Positions 25,516 to 34,176 of a stretch of 56,544 nucleotides of DNA are shown here, in pieces. Both the position numbers and the translations under genes were made by a program. The notes beneath the pieces were generated by a model, which did not search any database, was not told where the DNA came from, and worked only from the letters and a program-made list of their open reading frames with translations. The number at the start of each line of letters is the position of its first letter. The stretch's first letter is position 1. Source of the DNA: Paracoccus luteus (GTDB taxonomy: Bacteria > Pseudomonadota > Alphaproteobacteria > Rhodobacterales > Rhodobacteraceae); contig NZ_SDEA01000014.1 in the NCBI RefSeq assembly GCF_004522155.1, positions 1 to 56,544 on the forward strand, in the 5' to 3' direction.

Positions 25516-26390
25516 TGGCCCTTCCCATCATCGGCGCCGACGAACGGCTCGCGCAACGCAAGGGCATCAAGGGCGTCATCTTCGGCCGGTCCGGCATCGG
25601 CAAGACCAGTCTGCTCTGGACGCTGAATGCCTCGACCACGCTCTTCCTTGATCTAGAGGCTGGCGATCTGGCGGTCGAGGGGCTGGAGATCGACACGCTC
25701 CGGCCCCGCACCTGGAAGGAATGCCGGGATTTCGCGGTGTTCATCGGCGGGCCGAACCCGGCGCTGCGCGAGGACCAGCCCTACAGTCAGGCGCATTTCG
25801 ACGAGGTCTGCGGGCGCTACGGCGATCCCACGGTGATCGGGCAGTACGAGACCGTCTTCATCGACTCGATCACCGTGGCCGGGCGGCTCTGCTTCCAGTG
25901 GTGCCGCGGCCAGCCCGAGGCGTTCTCCGAGAAGACCGGCAAGCCCGACATCCGTGGCGCCTACGGGCTGCATGGCCGCGAGATGATCGGCTGGCTGACC
26001 CACCTGCAGCACACGCGCGGCAAGCATGTCTGGTTCGTCGGGATCCTCGACGAGCGGCTCGACGACTTCAATCGCAAGGTCTTCCAGCCGCAGATCGACG
26101 GCAGCAAGACCGGGCTCGAGCTGCCGGGCATCGTGGATCAAGTCATCACAATGGCCGACATCCCGGATCCCGGCGGCCAGCCTCAGCGCGCGTTCGTGTG
26201 CCAGACGCTGAACCCATGGGGCTATCCGGCCAAGGACCGTTCCGGCCGCCTCGACAGGGTCGAGGCCCCGCATCTCGGCCGGCTGATGGAGAAGATCCAG
26301 CGCCCCGCGGCACCGGCCTCCGAACGCCTGACCTGGCCGCCGGTGACCCCGGCCGATCCCGCCGCCGCGCAGGAGCCCGGCCATGGCTGA
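25515..26390 (+). CDS. RecA-like ATPase (AAA_24/Sak4-type recombination protein)
   Basis: A 291-residue P-loop protein. Walker A is GVIFGRSGIGKTSLLWTL and Walker B is YETVFIDSITVAGRLCF. The arrangement, with a later HVWFVGILDERLDDFNRKVF sensor region and a short Pro/Ala tail, matches the AAA_24 phage family that includes Sak4-like single-strand annealing ATPases. In phages these act with an SSB-like partner and a nuclease; both candidate partners are encoded downstream. Coupled by tgatg overlap to the previous gene. Confidence 0.82.
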   Translation: MALPIIGADERLAQRKGIKGVIFGRSGIGKTSLLWTLNASTTLFLDLEAGDLAVEGLEIDTLRPRTWKECRDFAVFIGGPNPALREDQPYSQAHFDEVCGRYGDPTVIGQYETVFIDSITVAGRLCFQWCRGQPEAFSEKTGKPDIRGAYGLHGREMIGWLTHLQHTRGKHVWFVGILDERLDDFNRKVFQPQIDGSKTGLELPGIVDQVITMADIPDPGGQPQRAFVCQTLNPWGYPAKDRSGRLDRVEAPHLGRLMEKIQRPAAPASERLTWPPVTPADPAAAQEPGHG

Positions 26391-26400
26391 GCGCCTCTCG

Positions 26401-26440
26401 CCACCCCCGGTGTCCCGATCCGGTCGCCGGGGTGGCTTTT
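26401..26440 (+). terminator. Terminator/attenuator after the Sak4-like gene (leader element copy 2)
   Basis: ccacccccgg pairs with ccggggtgg, followed by ctttt, giving a strong intrinsic terminator inside the early operon. Its loop contains the sequence shared with the element at 24906. Confidence 0.7.
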
Positions 26441-26491
26441 CCCCTCTGACGCCGCCGCGCGTCCCATCCTCCAACTGAAAGGAGCCGCGCA

Positions 26492-27115
26492 ATGTCCGGA
26501 CCTTGGAACGACTTCAACTCCGCGCAATCCAACACAAACGTCATCCCGAAAGGCACGCTCGCCAAGGTGCGCCTGACGCTCCGCCCCGGCGGCTTCGACG
26601 ACCCCTCGCAGGGCTGGACCGGCGGCTGGGCGCGCCGCGCCGCCACCGGCGCCGTCTACCTGGACGCCGAATATACCGTGCTCGAAGGGCCCTACGCCCG
26701 GCGGAAGGTCTGGTCGCTGATCGGCCTCTACAGCCCGAAGGGCCCGGACTGGGCGAACATGGGGCGCGGGTTGATCCGCGGCATCCTCAACTCGGCGCGC
26801 GGCGTGTCCGACAAGGACAACTCGCCCGAGGCGCAGGCCCGCCGCCGGATCAACGGCTTCGGCGATCTCGACGGCGTCGAGTTCGTCGCCCGCATCGACA
26901 TCGGCACCGACACAAACGGCGAGGACAAGAACGAGATTCGCGCCGCGGTCACGCCCGACCATCGCGACTACGCCGCGTTGATGGGCGCGGTCGCGCCGCA
27001 GTTCGCCGCCGCCCCGGCGCAGGGCCATGCCCCGCAGCAGCCCACCACGGCCACCCAGCCCAGTCAGCCCGCGTCGGCCCCCGGCGCCGCCGGTCGGCCG
27101 AGCTGGGCGCAGTAA
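26492..27115 (+). CDS. Putative phage ssDNA-binding protein
   Basis: A 207-residue protein preceded by a perfect aaaggag site. It starts MSGPWNDFNSAQSNTNVIPK; the core TGAVYLDAEYTVLEGPYARR, KVWSLIGLYS and VEFVARIDIGTDTNGEDKNE looks like an OB-type barrel. The last 50 residues are Ala/Pro/Gln-rich with a compact end (GRPSWAQ), reminiscent of a disordered SSB tail. Position between a Sak4-like ATPase and a helicase supports an SSB role. No direct family match is claimed; DUF669-like proteins are an alternative. Confidence 0.5.
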   Translation: MSGPWNDFNSAQSNTNVIPKGTLAKVRLTLRPGGFDDPSQGWTGGWARRAATGAVYLDAEYTVLEGPYARRKVWSLIGLYSPKGPDWANMGRGLIRGILNSARGVSDKDNSPEAQARRRINGFGDLDGVEFVARIDIGTDTNGEDKNEIRAAVTPDHRDYAALMGAVAPQFAAAPAQGHAPQQPTTATQPSQPASAPGAAGRPSWAQ

Positions 27116-27129
27116 GGGGGAGAGCGGCC

Positions 27130-28818
27130 ATGCGCCTGCGCCCCCGCCAGAAGACCTTCGTCGAGCGCAGCGTGGCTGCGCTCGCTTCCCGCGGCAACAC
27201 GCTGGGCGTGGCGCCGACCGGTGCGGGCAAGACCATCATGCTCTCGGCGGTCACCGGCGAGATGATCGCAGACGGCGCGAAGGCCTGCGTGCTGGCGCAT
27301 CGCGACGAGCTGACCGCGCAGAACCGCTCCAAGTTCCAGCGCGTGGTGCCGGGCGTCGCCACATCGGTCATCGACGCCACGGAGAAGTCTTGGGGCGGCC
27401 AGGTCGCCTTTGCGATGGTTCCGACGCTGGCGCGGGCCTCGAACCTGGCCGACATGCCGCGCCTCGACCTGCTGGTCGTCGACGAGGCGCACCATGCCGT
27501 CGCCGACAGCTACCGCCGCATCATCGACCGCGTGCGGGAGGCCAATCCCGACGCCCGCATCTTCGGGGTCACGGCCACGCCGAACCGGGGCGACAGGAAG
27601 GGCCTGCGCGAGGTCTTCGACAATGTCGCCGACCAGATTCGGCTGGGCGAGCTGATCGCCTCGGGCCACCTCGTGCCGCCGCGCACCTTCGTCATCGACG
27701 TGGGCGTGCAGGACGAACTGCGCTCGGTCCGCAAGACCATGTCGGATTTCGACATGGCGGAGGTGGCGGGCATTATGGATCGCGCCCCCGTCACCGACGA
27801 GGTGATCCGCCACTGGAAGGAAAAGGCGGGCGACCGGCAGACTGTGGTGTTCTGCTCCACCGTCGCCCATGCCGAGCACGTCACCGACGCCTTCAGGGCG
27901 GCGGGCGTTTCCGCCGCGCTGATCCACGGCGATCTGGCGGCCGAGACCCGCAAGGCGATCCTCGCCGACTACGCGGCGGGCAACATCCGCGTCGTCGTCA
28001 ACGTGGCGGTGCTGACGGAGGGCTGGGACCACCCGCCCACCTCCTGCGTCGTGCTGCTGCGGCCCAGCTCCTACAAGTCCACCATGATCCAGATGGTCGG
28101 GCGCGGCCTGCGCACCGTCGACCCCGAGGAACATCCCGGCATCGTGAAGACCGACTGCGTCGTTCTGGATTTCGGCACCTCGAGCCTGATCCACGGCACG
28201 CTGGAGCAGGATGTCGATCTCGACGGCAAGGCCGAGGCTGGTGACGCCCCGACCAAGACCTGCCCTGCCTGCGAGGCGGAGATCCCGCTGGCCGCCACCG
28301 AATGCCCGCTCTGCGGCGAAGCGTTCCCTCGGGAGGACGAAGAGGCCGGTGAAGGTGGCGGTGCCACGCCGCTCTCGGGCTTCATGATGACCGAGATCGA
28401 CCTTCTCAAGCGGTCCAGCTTCGCGTGGGTCGACCTTTACGGCACGGACGACGCGCTGATGGCCACGGGCTTCGCCGCCTGGGGCGGCATCTTCTGGCTG
28501 GATGGGGTCTGGTACGCCATCGGCGGGGCGAAGGGCGAGCGCCCCCACCTGTTGGGTGTCGGTGAGCGCACTGTCTGCCTCGCGCAGGCCGACGACTGGC
28601 TGAACACCCATGAGACCGACGAAAGCGCCTTCAAGACCCGGTCCTGGCTGCGCCAGCCGCCGACCGAAAAGCAGCTGCAGTACCTGCCGCCCGAGTGCCG
28701 CCATGACTTCGGCCTGACGCGCTACCGCGCCTCGGCGCTGATGACCTTCGGCTTCAACAAGCGCGCCATCCGCCAGCTGATCGACACGGCGGCCTCTCCC
28801 GAACGGAGGGCGGCATGA
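27130..28818 (+). CDS. SF2 DEAD/DEAH helicase with C-terminal zinc ribbon
   Basis: A 562-residue phage helicase. Motif I GVAPTGAGKTIMLSAV, motif II LVVDEAHHAVADSY, motif III FGVTATPNRGD, and motif VI MIQMVGRGLRTVDPEEHPG are all present, with the second RecA domain starting near TVVFCSTVAHAEHVTDAFRA. A Cys4 ribbon follows (CPACEAEIPLAATECPLCG), then about 170 residues of unknown function. Such proteins serve replication initiation or fork remodelling in phages. The ATG at 27130 follows gggggagag; the frame is open far upstream as a shadow of the previous gene. Confidence 0.9.
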   Translation: MRLRPRQKTFVERSVAALASRGNTLGVAPTGAGKTIMLSAVTGEMIADGAKACVLAHRDELTAQNRSKFQRVVPGVATSVIDATEKSWGGQVAFAMVPTLARASNLADMPRLDLLVVDEAHHAVADSYRRIIDRVREANPDARIFGVTATPNRGDRKGLREVFDNVADQIRLGELIASGHLVPPRTFVIDVGVQDELRSVRKTMSDFDMAEVAGIMDRAPVTDEVIRHWKEKAGDRQTVVFCSTVAHAEHVTDAFRAAGVSAALIHGDLAAETRKAILADYAAGNIRVVVNVAVLTEGWDHPPTSCVVLLRPSSYKSTMIQMVGRGLRTVDPEEHPGIVKTDCVVLDFGTSSLIHGTLEQDVDLDGKAEAGDAPTKTCPACEAEIPLAATECPLCGEAFPREDEEAGEGGGATPLSGFMMTEIDLLKRSSFAWVDLYGTDDALMATGFAAWGGIFWLDGVWYAIGGAKGERPHLLGVGERTVCLAQADDWLNTHETDESAFKTRSWLRQPPTEKQLQYLPPECRHDFGLTRYRASALMTFGFNKRAIRQLIDTAASPERRAA

Positions 28819-28821
28819 CCC

Positions 28822-29232
28822 ATGTCCACATCCACCCCCATCTCGGCCGAGGACCGGCGGCGACTGTGGCATCCGCGTGGAACGCTCTGTGCTGTCTGCC
28901 GGCAACCCACCCGTGGTTTTGGCTGGTTCGATCCGCACCGGTCGAAGCGACCCCGGCCCTCGGTCTGGTTCTGCTCGATGCCCTGCCAGTCCTTCTGGAC
29001 GCGCTTGGCCAGGGAGCGTTTCGCCATGGTTGACCTGACCGAGGAAGAGCGCGCCGCGATCACCGCCACCATCAAGCGCGTGGCGCTGCTGATGGACGAG
29101 ATCGGCTGGGCCACCCCGCTTGCCGATCTGACCGAGGCGCAGGTGCGCGCGCTGATCGAGGAGGCCGTCGAGGGCTTCCGCGAGGCCATGTCCGAAATCG
29201 CCCGGGCGCAGACGCCGGAGGTGCCGTTTTGA
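28822..29232 (+). CDS. DUF6511-like phage protein
   Basis: A 136-residue protein with two Cys pairs near the N-terminus (GTLCAVCRQP and VWFCSMPCQSFW), likely binding zinc, and a helical, acidic C-terminal half (DLTEEERAAITATIKRVALL). It resembles the small DUF6511 proteins that follow replication helicases in Rhodobacteraceae phages, from memory. Starts three bases after the helicase stop and overlaps the next gene by four bases. Confidence 0.6.
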   Translation: MSTSTPISAEDRRRLWHPRGTLCAVCRQPTRGFGWFDPHRSKRPRPSVWFCSMPCQSFWTRLARERFAMVDLTEEERAAITATIKRVALLMDEIGWATPLADLTEAQVRALIEEAVEGFREAMSEIARAQTPEVPF

Positions 29233-29630
29233 CCAAGCTCTGCACAAAGTGCGGCGTCGAAAAGGACGTCTGCGAGTTCGGCCGCCGACGGCTCGGCCCC
29301 GATGGGCGGCAGTCCTGGTGCCGGGATTGCCGCCGGGAATACCAGCGTGCCTATGCGCAGAACTTCCGCGATCCCGAAAAACACCGGGAGGCGCAGCGCC
29401 GCTATCGGCTGCGCCACGCTGAAAAGAACAAGGCGCACAGCATCGTCAGGAGCGCTGTCAAGGCGTGCCGGATCATCGTGCCGGTCTGGTGTCAGCGCTG
29501 CGGCTGCGTGACCGATCTCGAAGCGCATCATCACGACTATTCCGAGCCGCTCGCGGTCCAATGGCTCTGCTCGACCTGCCACGGGCTTGCCCACCGCAGC
29601 TACGAGGGGGACCAGCATGCTGGACTATAA
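29229..29630 (+). CDS. HNH-like/zinc-finger phage protein
   Basis: A 133-residue Cys/His-rich protein. N-terminal CTKCGVEKDVCEFGRR, then WCRDCRREYQRAYAQNFRDP, a basic helix with KHREAQRRYRLRHAEKN, and a C-terminal treble-clef-like CQRCGCVTDLEAHHHDYSEP followed by LCSTCHGLAH. The AHHHDY plus CxxCH pattern is that of HNH endonuclease-like proteins common in phages. It starts at a TTG in a TTGA overlap with the preceding stop. Nuclease activity is plausible, not shown. Confidence 0.65.
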   Translation: MTKLCTKCGVEKDVCEFGRRRLGPDGRQSWCRDCRREYQRAYAQNFRDPEKHREAQRRYRLRHAEKNKAHSIVRSAVKACRIIVPVWCQRCGCVTDLEAHHHDYSEPLAVQWLCSTCHGLAHRSYEGDQHAGL

Positions 29631-30384
29631 CCGCCGTCCCAGCTTCGCTCATCGGGTCAACGCCGTCGTCGACCAGGCGCTCACCACCGATCAGGCAACC
29701 CGGCCGCCCCGCGACTATCTCGGCGGCTCCCGCCTCGGCCATGCCTGTGAGCGCGCGCTGCAGTTCGAGTTCACGGCGACGCCGAAGGACGAGGGTCAGG
29801 ACTTCTCGGGCCAATCGCTGCGGATCTTCGCCATCGGCCACGCGCTCGAGGATCTGGCCGTCGCCTGGCTGCGCGGCGCGGGCTTCGACCTCTACACCCG
29901 CAAGGGCAACCGGCCCGATGGCGGCCAGTTCGGGTTCTCCGTCGCGGGCGGGCGCATCCGCGGACATGTCGACGGTATCATCGCCGCCGGGCCCGAGGGT
30001 TTCGGTCTTGCCGTTCCCGCCCTCTGGGAATGCAAGACTATGAACGCGAAGAACTGGCGCGCTTGCGTCAAGGACGGCGTGACGAAGTCGAAGCCGGTCT
30101 ATGCAGCCCAGATCGCGGTCTATCAGGCCTACATGGAAACCAGCGTGCCCGGCATCAGCGCCGCGCCCGCAGTGTTCACCGCGATCAACAAGGACACGGC
30201 CGAGCTTCACCATGAGCAGGTCGCCTTCGACGCCGATCTCGCGCAGCGCATGTCCGACCGGGGCGTGCGGATCCTTCAGGCGACCGATGCGGGCGAGCGT
30301 CTGCCACGCGTCGCCGCCACGCCCGACTTCTTCGAATGCCGTTTCTGCCCCTGGTCCGAGCGCTGCTGGAGGCTTCCCGCATGA
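29617..30384 (+). CDS. PD-(D/E)XK phage exonuclease
   Basis: A 255-residue nuclease. Family elements are LGHACERALQFEFTATPKDE, RIFAIGHALEDLAVAWLRGA, the first active-site Asp in IRGHVDGIIAAGPEGF, and the E-x-K pair in ALWECKTMNAKNW. The C-terminal FFECRFCPWSERCW may help bind a cofactor, as in Cas4/RecB-like nucleases. ATG at 29617 has a gagggggacc site and overlaps the previous gene. It probably supplies end resection for the Sak4-like annealing system. Confidence 0.8.
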   Translation: MLDYNRRPSFAHRVNAVVDQALTTDQATRPPRDYLGGSRLGHACERALQFEFTATPKDEGQDFSGQSLRIFAIGHALEDLAVAWLRGAGFDLYTRKGNRPDGGQFGFSVAGGRIRGHVDGIIAAGPEGFGLAVPALWECKTMNAKNWRACVKDGVTKSKPVYAAQIAVYQAYMETSVPGISAAPAVFTAINKDTAELHHEQVAFDADLAQRMSDRGVRILQATDAGERLPRVAATPDFFECRFCPWSERCWRLPA

Positions 30385-32702
30385 GCGACGACGGCATCCT
30401 GCACTTCAACCCGTGGATGGACTTCAACGACGGACCGCCGTCCGAGAACCCGTTCGGCTGCGACCCCGACCCCGAGCAGATCGCCGTCTTCCTCGATACC
30501 GTGTTCAGCTGGTGCGAGGGGCTGATCCCGCTCCGCGGCTTCGTGGACAAGGGTCAGGGTCGGGACGGCAAGCCGCACAATATCTGGATCCCCGCCGACG
30601 ACACCGCGCCGGGAAAGCTCGCGACCTTCGCCGCATGGGCGAACCGCGAGGGGGCGGCGGTCTATGTCATCCCCGGCACGGTCGCCGAGCAGGGCCAGGC
30701 CCGCGCCGCCGACGTGCTGCAGATGCAGGCTATCGTCGTCGATCTCGACGCGGGCGATATCCCGGCCAAGCTGGACCATGTCACCCGCCACCTCGGCGCG
30801 CCCACGCTGATCATCGAGAGCGGCGGGCGCACGCCCGAGGGCGCGGCGAAGCTCCATGTCTGGTGGCAACTGACCGAACCCGCCGAGGGCGAGGATCTGG
30901 CCACCCTCTGTCGCCTGCGCGGCGAGATCGCCGTGAAGGTCGGCGGCGACACGCATTTCCGCTCGGCGCACCAGCCGATACGGGTGCCCGGCACGGTCTA
31001 TCACAAGCACGGCCATCAACGCCTTGTGCAGATCCGCGAACATCGCGACGTCGAGGTCGACCTTGCGGATTTCGCCGAAAAGGTCGCCGATATGCCGCCG
31101 CTGCCAGGCGTGGGCTTCGCCAGCGACGCTGCCGCGCCGACCGCGAAGCCCGGCGTCGACGCGGTGCTCACCACGCCGGTGCGGGAGGGCGCGGTGGACG
31201 ACTGGTCCCGTTTCCAGGGGGCCAGCGCCGCCATCGGCCACTACATACGCCTCGTCCACGACGGCCGCCTCGATCCCTTCGCGGGCTGGGAGGCGATCTG
31301 CGGCTACAACGCCGCCATGCTGCGCCCATCCTGGCCGCTCGATCGGCTGCAGGCCGAGTCCGAGCGCCTCTGGGCGCTGCATGTGAAGCGCAACGGCCCT
31401 CCGCTCCTGCGCGCAGCCCATGCCGATGCCCCGACCAGCCTGCTGCCCACCTTCACCCTCGGCGCGCTGCTCGACGACACGAGCCCGATGCCAGACGACG
31501 TCATCGGCCCCCGTGTGCTGACGCCGGGCGGGCTGCTGGTGCTGGGCGGCGCGCCCAAGGTCGGCAAGAGCGACTTCCTGATCTGCTGGCTCGTGCACAT
31601 GGCCGCTGGCGTGCCGTTCCTCGGCTTCACGCCGCCCCGGCCGCTGCGCGTGTTCTATCTGCAGGCCGAGATCCAGTATCACTATCTGCGCGAGCGCATG
31701 CAGCAGATCGCGCTGCCCGCCGCCGTGATCGCCGCCGCGCGCGACACCTTCATCGCCACCCCGAAACTGAAGCTGCTGCTCGACGCGGAAGGCGTCGCCC
31801 GCGTGGCCGAGGCGATCCGGGCCGCATTCCCCGACGCGCCGCCCGACATCATCGTCATCGACCCGATCCGCAACCTCTTCGATGGCGGACCTGAGGGGGG
31901 CGGCGAGAACGACAACACCGCCATGATGTTCTTCCTGAAGGACCGGGTGGAGCTCCTGCGCGAGGCGGTCAATCCGGATGCGGGCGTCATCCTCGCTCAC
32001 CACACCCGCAAGGCCACCAAGCACCAGGTCAAGGACGATCCCTTCCTCGCGCTCTCCGGCGCCAGCGCGCTGCGGGGTTTCTACACCTCCGGGCTGCTCA
32101 TGCACCGGCCCGACGAGGACAGCAGTGTCCGCAGGCTGGAAATCGAGTTGCGCAATGGCCCCGCACTGCCGGGCAAGCTGATCGACAAGGTGAAGGGCGA
32201 ATGGGTCGAGCTGAACCCGCTGAACGAGCGCCTGGTGCGCAAGGAGGTCGGCGCCAAGCTCGATGCCGAGCGGCTGCGCAAGCACGATGTCATCCTCGGC
32301 ATGCTGCTGGACGAGGCGGCGAGCGAGCGCCTCTACACCGCGATGCAGTTCGCGGAGACCTTCGAGAACCGGGGCGGTCTGGGCAGCAAGCACACGATCC
32401 GCGAGCGGCTCAGCGTGCTGGCGACCAAGGGCTTCGTGAAGTTCCTGCGCGACCCCTCGGGATTCGGCTTCCCCGTCACCCGGTCGCGGTTCGGCTATCT
32501 CTGCGTCGAGGGCATGCAGTTCGGCGCGCCCGTCGAGGAGATCGATCCGGCCACCGGCGAGGTCACCACAACCGCCCGTCCGGTCCTGCCCAGCCACTTC
32601 AAATGCCCCCAATCCGGGCTCTGCCTGCAGGTCGAAAACCCCGCCGTCTGGGTCTACCCGGAGGGGCTGGAGGACGACCTAACTCATATGAGTGAGGCCT
32701 GA
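30381..32702 (+). CDS. Phage primase-helicase (AEP primase plus RepA-like ATPase)
   Basis: A 773-residue replication protein. Residues about 60-260 form an archaeo-eukaryotic primase-like domain with MQAIVVDLDAGDIPAKLDHV, then AAKLHVWWQLTEPA and SAHQPIRVPGTVYHKHGHQR. Residues about 380-580 are a RepA/DnaB-type helicase with Walker A LGGAPKVGKSDFLICWLVHM and Walker B IIVIDPIRNLFDGG, plus HHTRKATKHQVKDDPF. A winged-helix-like tail (FETFENRGGLGSKHTIRERL region) may bind the origin. Start overlaps the nuclease stop (atga). Palindrome-rich DNA follows directly. Confidence 0.85.
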   Translation: MSDDGILHFNPWMDFNDGPPSENPFGCDPDPEQIAVFLDTVFSWCEGLIPLRGFVDKGQGRDGKPHNIWIPADDTAPGKLATFAAWANREGAAVYVIPGTVAEQGQARAADVLQMQAIVVDLDAGDIPAKLDHVTRHLGAPTLIIESGGRTPEGAAKLHVWWQLTEPAEGEDLATLCRLRGEIAVKVGGDTHFRSAHQPIRVPGTVYHKHGHQRLVQIREHRDVEVDLADFAEKVADMPPLPGVGFASDAAAPTAKPGVDAVLTTPVREGAVDDWSRFQGASAAIGHYIRLVHDGRLDPFAGWEAICGYNAAMLRPSWPLDRLQAESERLWALHVKRNGPPLLRAAHADAPTSLLPTFTLGALLDDTSPMPDDVIGPRVLTPGGLLVLGGAPKVGKSDFLICWLVHMAAGVPFLGFTPPRPLRVFYLQAEIQYHYLRERMQQIALPAAVIAAARDTFIATPKLKLLLDAEGVARVAEAIRAAFPDAPPDIIVIDPIRNLFDGGPEGGGENDNTAMMFFLKDRVELLREAVNPDAGVILAHHTRKATKHQVKDDPFLALSGASALRGFYTSGLLMHRPDEDSSVRRLEIELRNGPALPGKLIDKVKGEWVELNPLNERLVRKEVGAKLDAERLRKHDVILGMLLDEAASERLYTAMQFAETFENRGGLGSKHTIRERLSVLATKGFVKFLRDPSGFGFPVTRSRFGYLCVEGMQFGAPVEEIDPATGEVTTTARPVLPSHFKCPQSGLCLQVENPAVWVYPEGLEDDLTHMSEA

Positions 32703-33042
32703 CTCATATGACAGCGCCAACTGTGCACTCAACGAAATCAACGGGTTACGCGCAAATAAGAGTTAGGTCCCTGACTCATGCCCGAAGACTTCATGAAGTC
32801 TTATTCCGCAATGATTTCAGCCACTTGTCCTCCCCGGAACAGTTAGGTGTCAAACCCCCATACTACGTATGGGAGGGCCACCCCACAGGGTTGGCCACTC
32901 CTCCCATACGTCTGGGCCAGCCGCGCGCGCCGCCGTGACGCTCTCTTGTGCTTCCCGATCCGACGACGGCGGCCCCGTACCGCCAAGCACCAGACCGCCG
33001 TCGTCTTCCACCACCACAGGCCACCGGCAAAGGAGACCCATC
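32682..33042. other. Palindrome-rich, AT-richer interval after the primase-helicase (origin candidate)
   Basis: No convincing gene between 32703 and 33042. It holds the palindrome actcatatgagt (32682-32693, inside the gene end) with near-copies at 32701 and 32772; inverted copies of gacctaactc (32676) and gagttaggtc (32760); a perfect 18-bp palindrome aagacttcatgaagtctt (32785-32802); an inverted pair cccatac-tac-gtatggg (32857-32873); and a hairpin with arms cgtatgggagg / cctcccatacg (32866-32876 and 32900-32910). Such a cluster beside a replication initiator fits an origin or an operator region. Confidence 0.5.
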
Positions 33043-33582
33043 ATGGCTCAGCCGACTCTGATCCCCAATTGCGACGGCGCAAGGTTTGAATCGCTGCCGC
33101 TCGACGCCCCCCGCAACCGCTGCATCCTCGCGCTCGACCTCGGCACCTCGACCGGCTGGGCAATCCGCGGCCATGACGGCCTGATCACCAGCGGCACGGT
33201 CTCTCTGCGCCCCGGCCGCTTCGACGGGGGCGGTATGCGCTACCTTCGCTTCACCAACTGGCTGACCGAGATCGACCGGCTGTCCGGGCCCGTCGCCGCC
33301 ATCTGGTTCGAGGAAGTCCGCCGCCACGCGGGCACCGACGCGAGCCACATCTACGGCGGGCTCATGGCCACGCTGACCGCATGGGCCGAGCTGCGCGGCG
33401 TGCCCTACGAGGGCGTTCCGGTCGGCACGATCAAGCGCCACGCCTCGGGCAAGGGCAACGCCGACAAGGCCGCGATGATCGCCGCGGCCCGCGCCCGCGG
33501 CTTCAGCCCGGCCGACGACAACGAGGCCGACGCCATCGCCCTGCTGCTCTGGGCGATCGAGACGAAGGGAGGTGTCGCATGA
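33043..33582 (+). CDS. RuvC-like Holliday junction resolvase (phage)
   Basis: A 179-residue RNase H-fold nuclease. The acidic set is visible: first Asp in CILALDLGTSTGWAIRGHDG, Glu in AIWFEEVRRHAGTDASHIYG, and the closing Asp in FSPADDNEADAIALLLWAIE. The middle has VGTIKRHASGKGNADKAAMI, also typical of phage RuvC-like proteins. Start at 33043 has an aaggag site; the frame is open upstream but that part is non-phage-like low complexity. It would resolve branched DNA before packaging. Confidence 0.82.
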   Translation: MAQPTLIPNCDGARFESLPLDAPRNRCILALDLGTSTGWAIRGHDGLITSGTVSLRPGRFDGGGMRYLRFTNWLTEIDRLSGPVAAIWFEEVRRHAGTDASHIYGGLMATLTAWAELRGVPYEGVPVGTIKRHASGKGNADKAAMIAAARARGFSPADDNEADAIALLLWAIETKGGVA

Positions 33583-33779
33583 GATGGCACCCCCACGGCT
33601 ACGGCGGTCGGTGCCGGGATCCCGAGCAGGTCAAGCGCGAGGGTTGGCAGGAACAGGGCGTGCTCGCGGTCTCCGCCGATGACGACCGCCTCACCTGGCC
33701 CGAGCGTGAACTGGTCCGCCAGCTCGGCGAGAAGCTCTACGGCCCGCGCCCTGCCGACAGGGAGGCGCGCTATGGCTGA
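33579..33779 (+). CDS. Small phage protein
   Basis: A 66-residue protein starting MRWHPHGYGGRCRDPEQVKR, overlapping the resolvase stop by four bases (atga) and the next start by eight bases. Such short genes after ruvC-like genes are common in Rhodobacteraceae phages. It contains a WPERELVRQLGEKLYGPR segment with no assigned function. Confidence 0.6.
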   Translation: MRWHPHGYGGRCRDPEQVKREGWQEQGVLAVSADDDRLTWPERELVRQLGEKLYGPRPADREARYG

Positions 33780-34152
33780 TCGCGAATGGACCGCCGACTG
33801 CGTCGCCGACCATTTCGAGGAGGCGTTCCGCACCCTGCGCAAGCTGCCGCCGGTGAAGGCGCAGGGCTACTTCAACACATGGCCCGACATCGTGCGGACC
33901 AGCCGCGAGATCGCAGCGATGGAACCCCAGCCGATGCGGGTCTGGCCCTCGGCCGCCGCGATCACCCGGCTCGAGCAGACCTTCGACTGGGTGCTCTGGA
34001 TCGAGGAGGCGGAGCGCAAGCTCGTCTGGTCCCGCGCGGCCCGTGTGCCGTGGAAGCAGATCAGCGGAGAGCTCGGCTGCGACCGCACGACGGCGTGGCG
34101 TCGCTGGCAACTGGCGCTGACGAAGATCGCTGCGCGGCTGAATGCGCAGTGA
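33772..34152 (+). CDS. DUF6362-like phage protein
   Basis: A 126-residue protein (MADREWTADCVADHFEEAFR). It has FNTWPDIVRTSREIAAMEPQ, FDWVLWIEEAERKLVWSRAA and a C-terminal helix-turn-helix-like segment PWKQISGELGCDRTTAWRRW. This matches the DUF6362 pattern as I recall it and may be DNA-binding. It is the last intact gene of the early module before the terminase. Confidence 0.65.
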   Translation: MADREWTADCVADHFEEAFRTLRKLPPVKAQGYFNTWPDIVRTSREIAAMEPQPMRVWPSAAAITRLEQTFDWVLWIEEAERKLVWSRAARVPWKQISGELGCDRTTAWRRWQLALTKIAARLNAQ

Positions 34153-34159
34153 CTCCAAT

Positions 34160-34176
34160 GTGTTGCAACACTTTTT
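34160..34176 (+). terminator. Short palindrome plus T run after the DUF6362 gene
   Basis: gtgttgcaacac followed by ttttt, seven bases after the stop. The stem is short (four to five pairs once a loop is allowed), so strength is uncertain. Confidence 0.45.

Noticed and set aside
27064..29247. 727-codon antisense frame over the helicase
   Set aside because: Shadow of the helicase, whose motifs I to VI are intact on the other strand.
32708..32938. 76-codon open frame in the palindrome-rich interval
   Set aside because: No family resemblance, no good ribosome site, and it runs through several inverted repeats.
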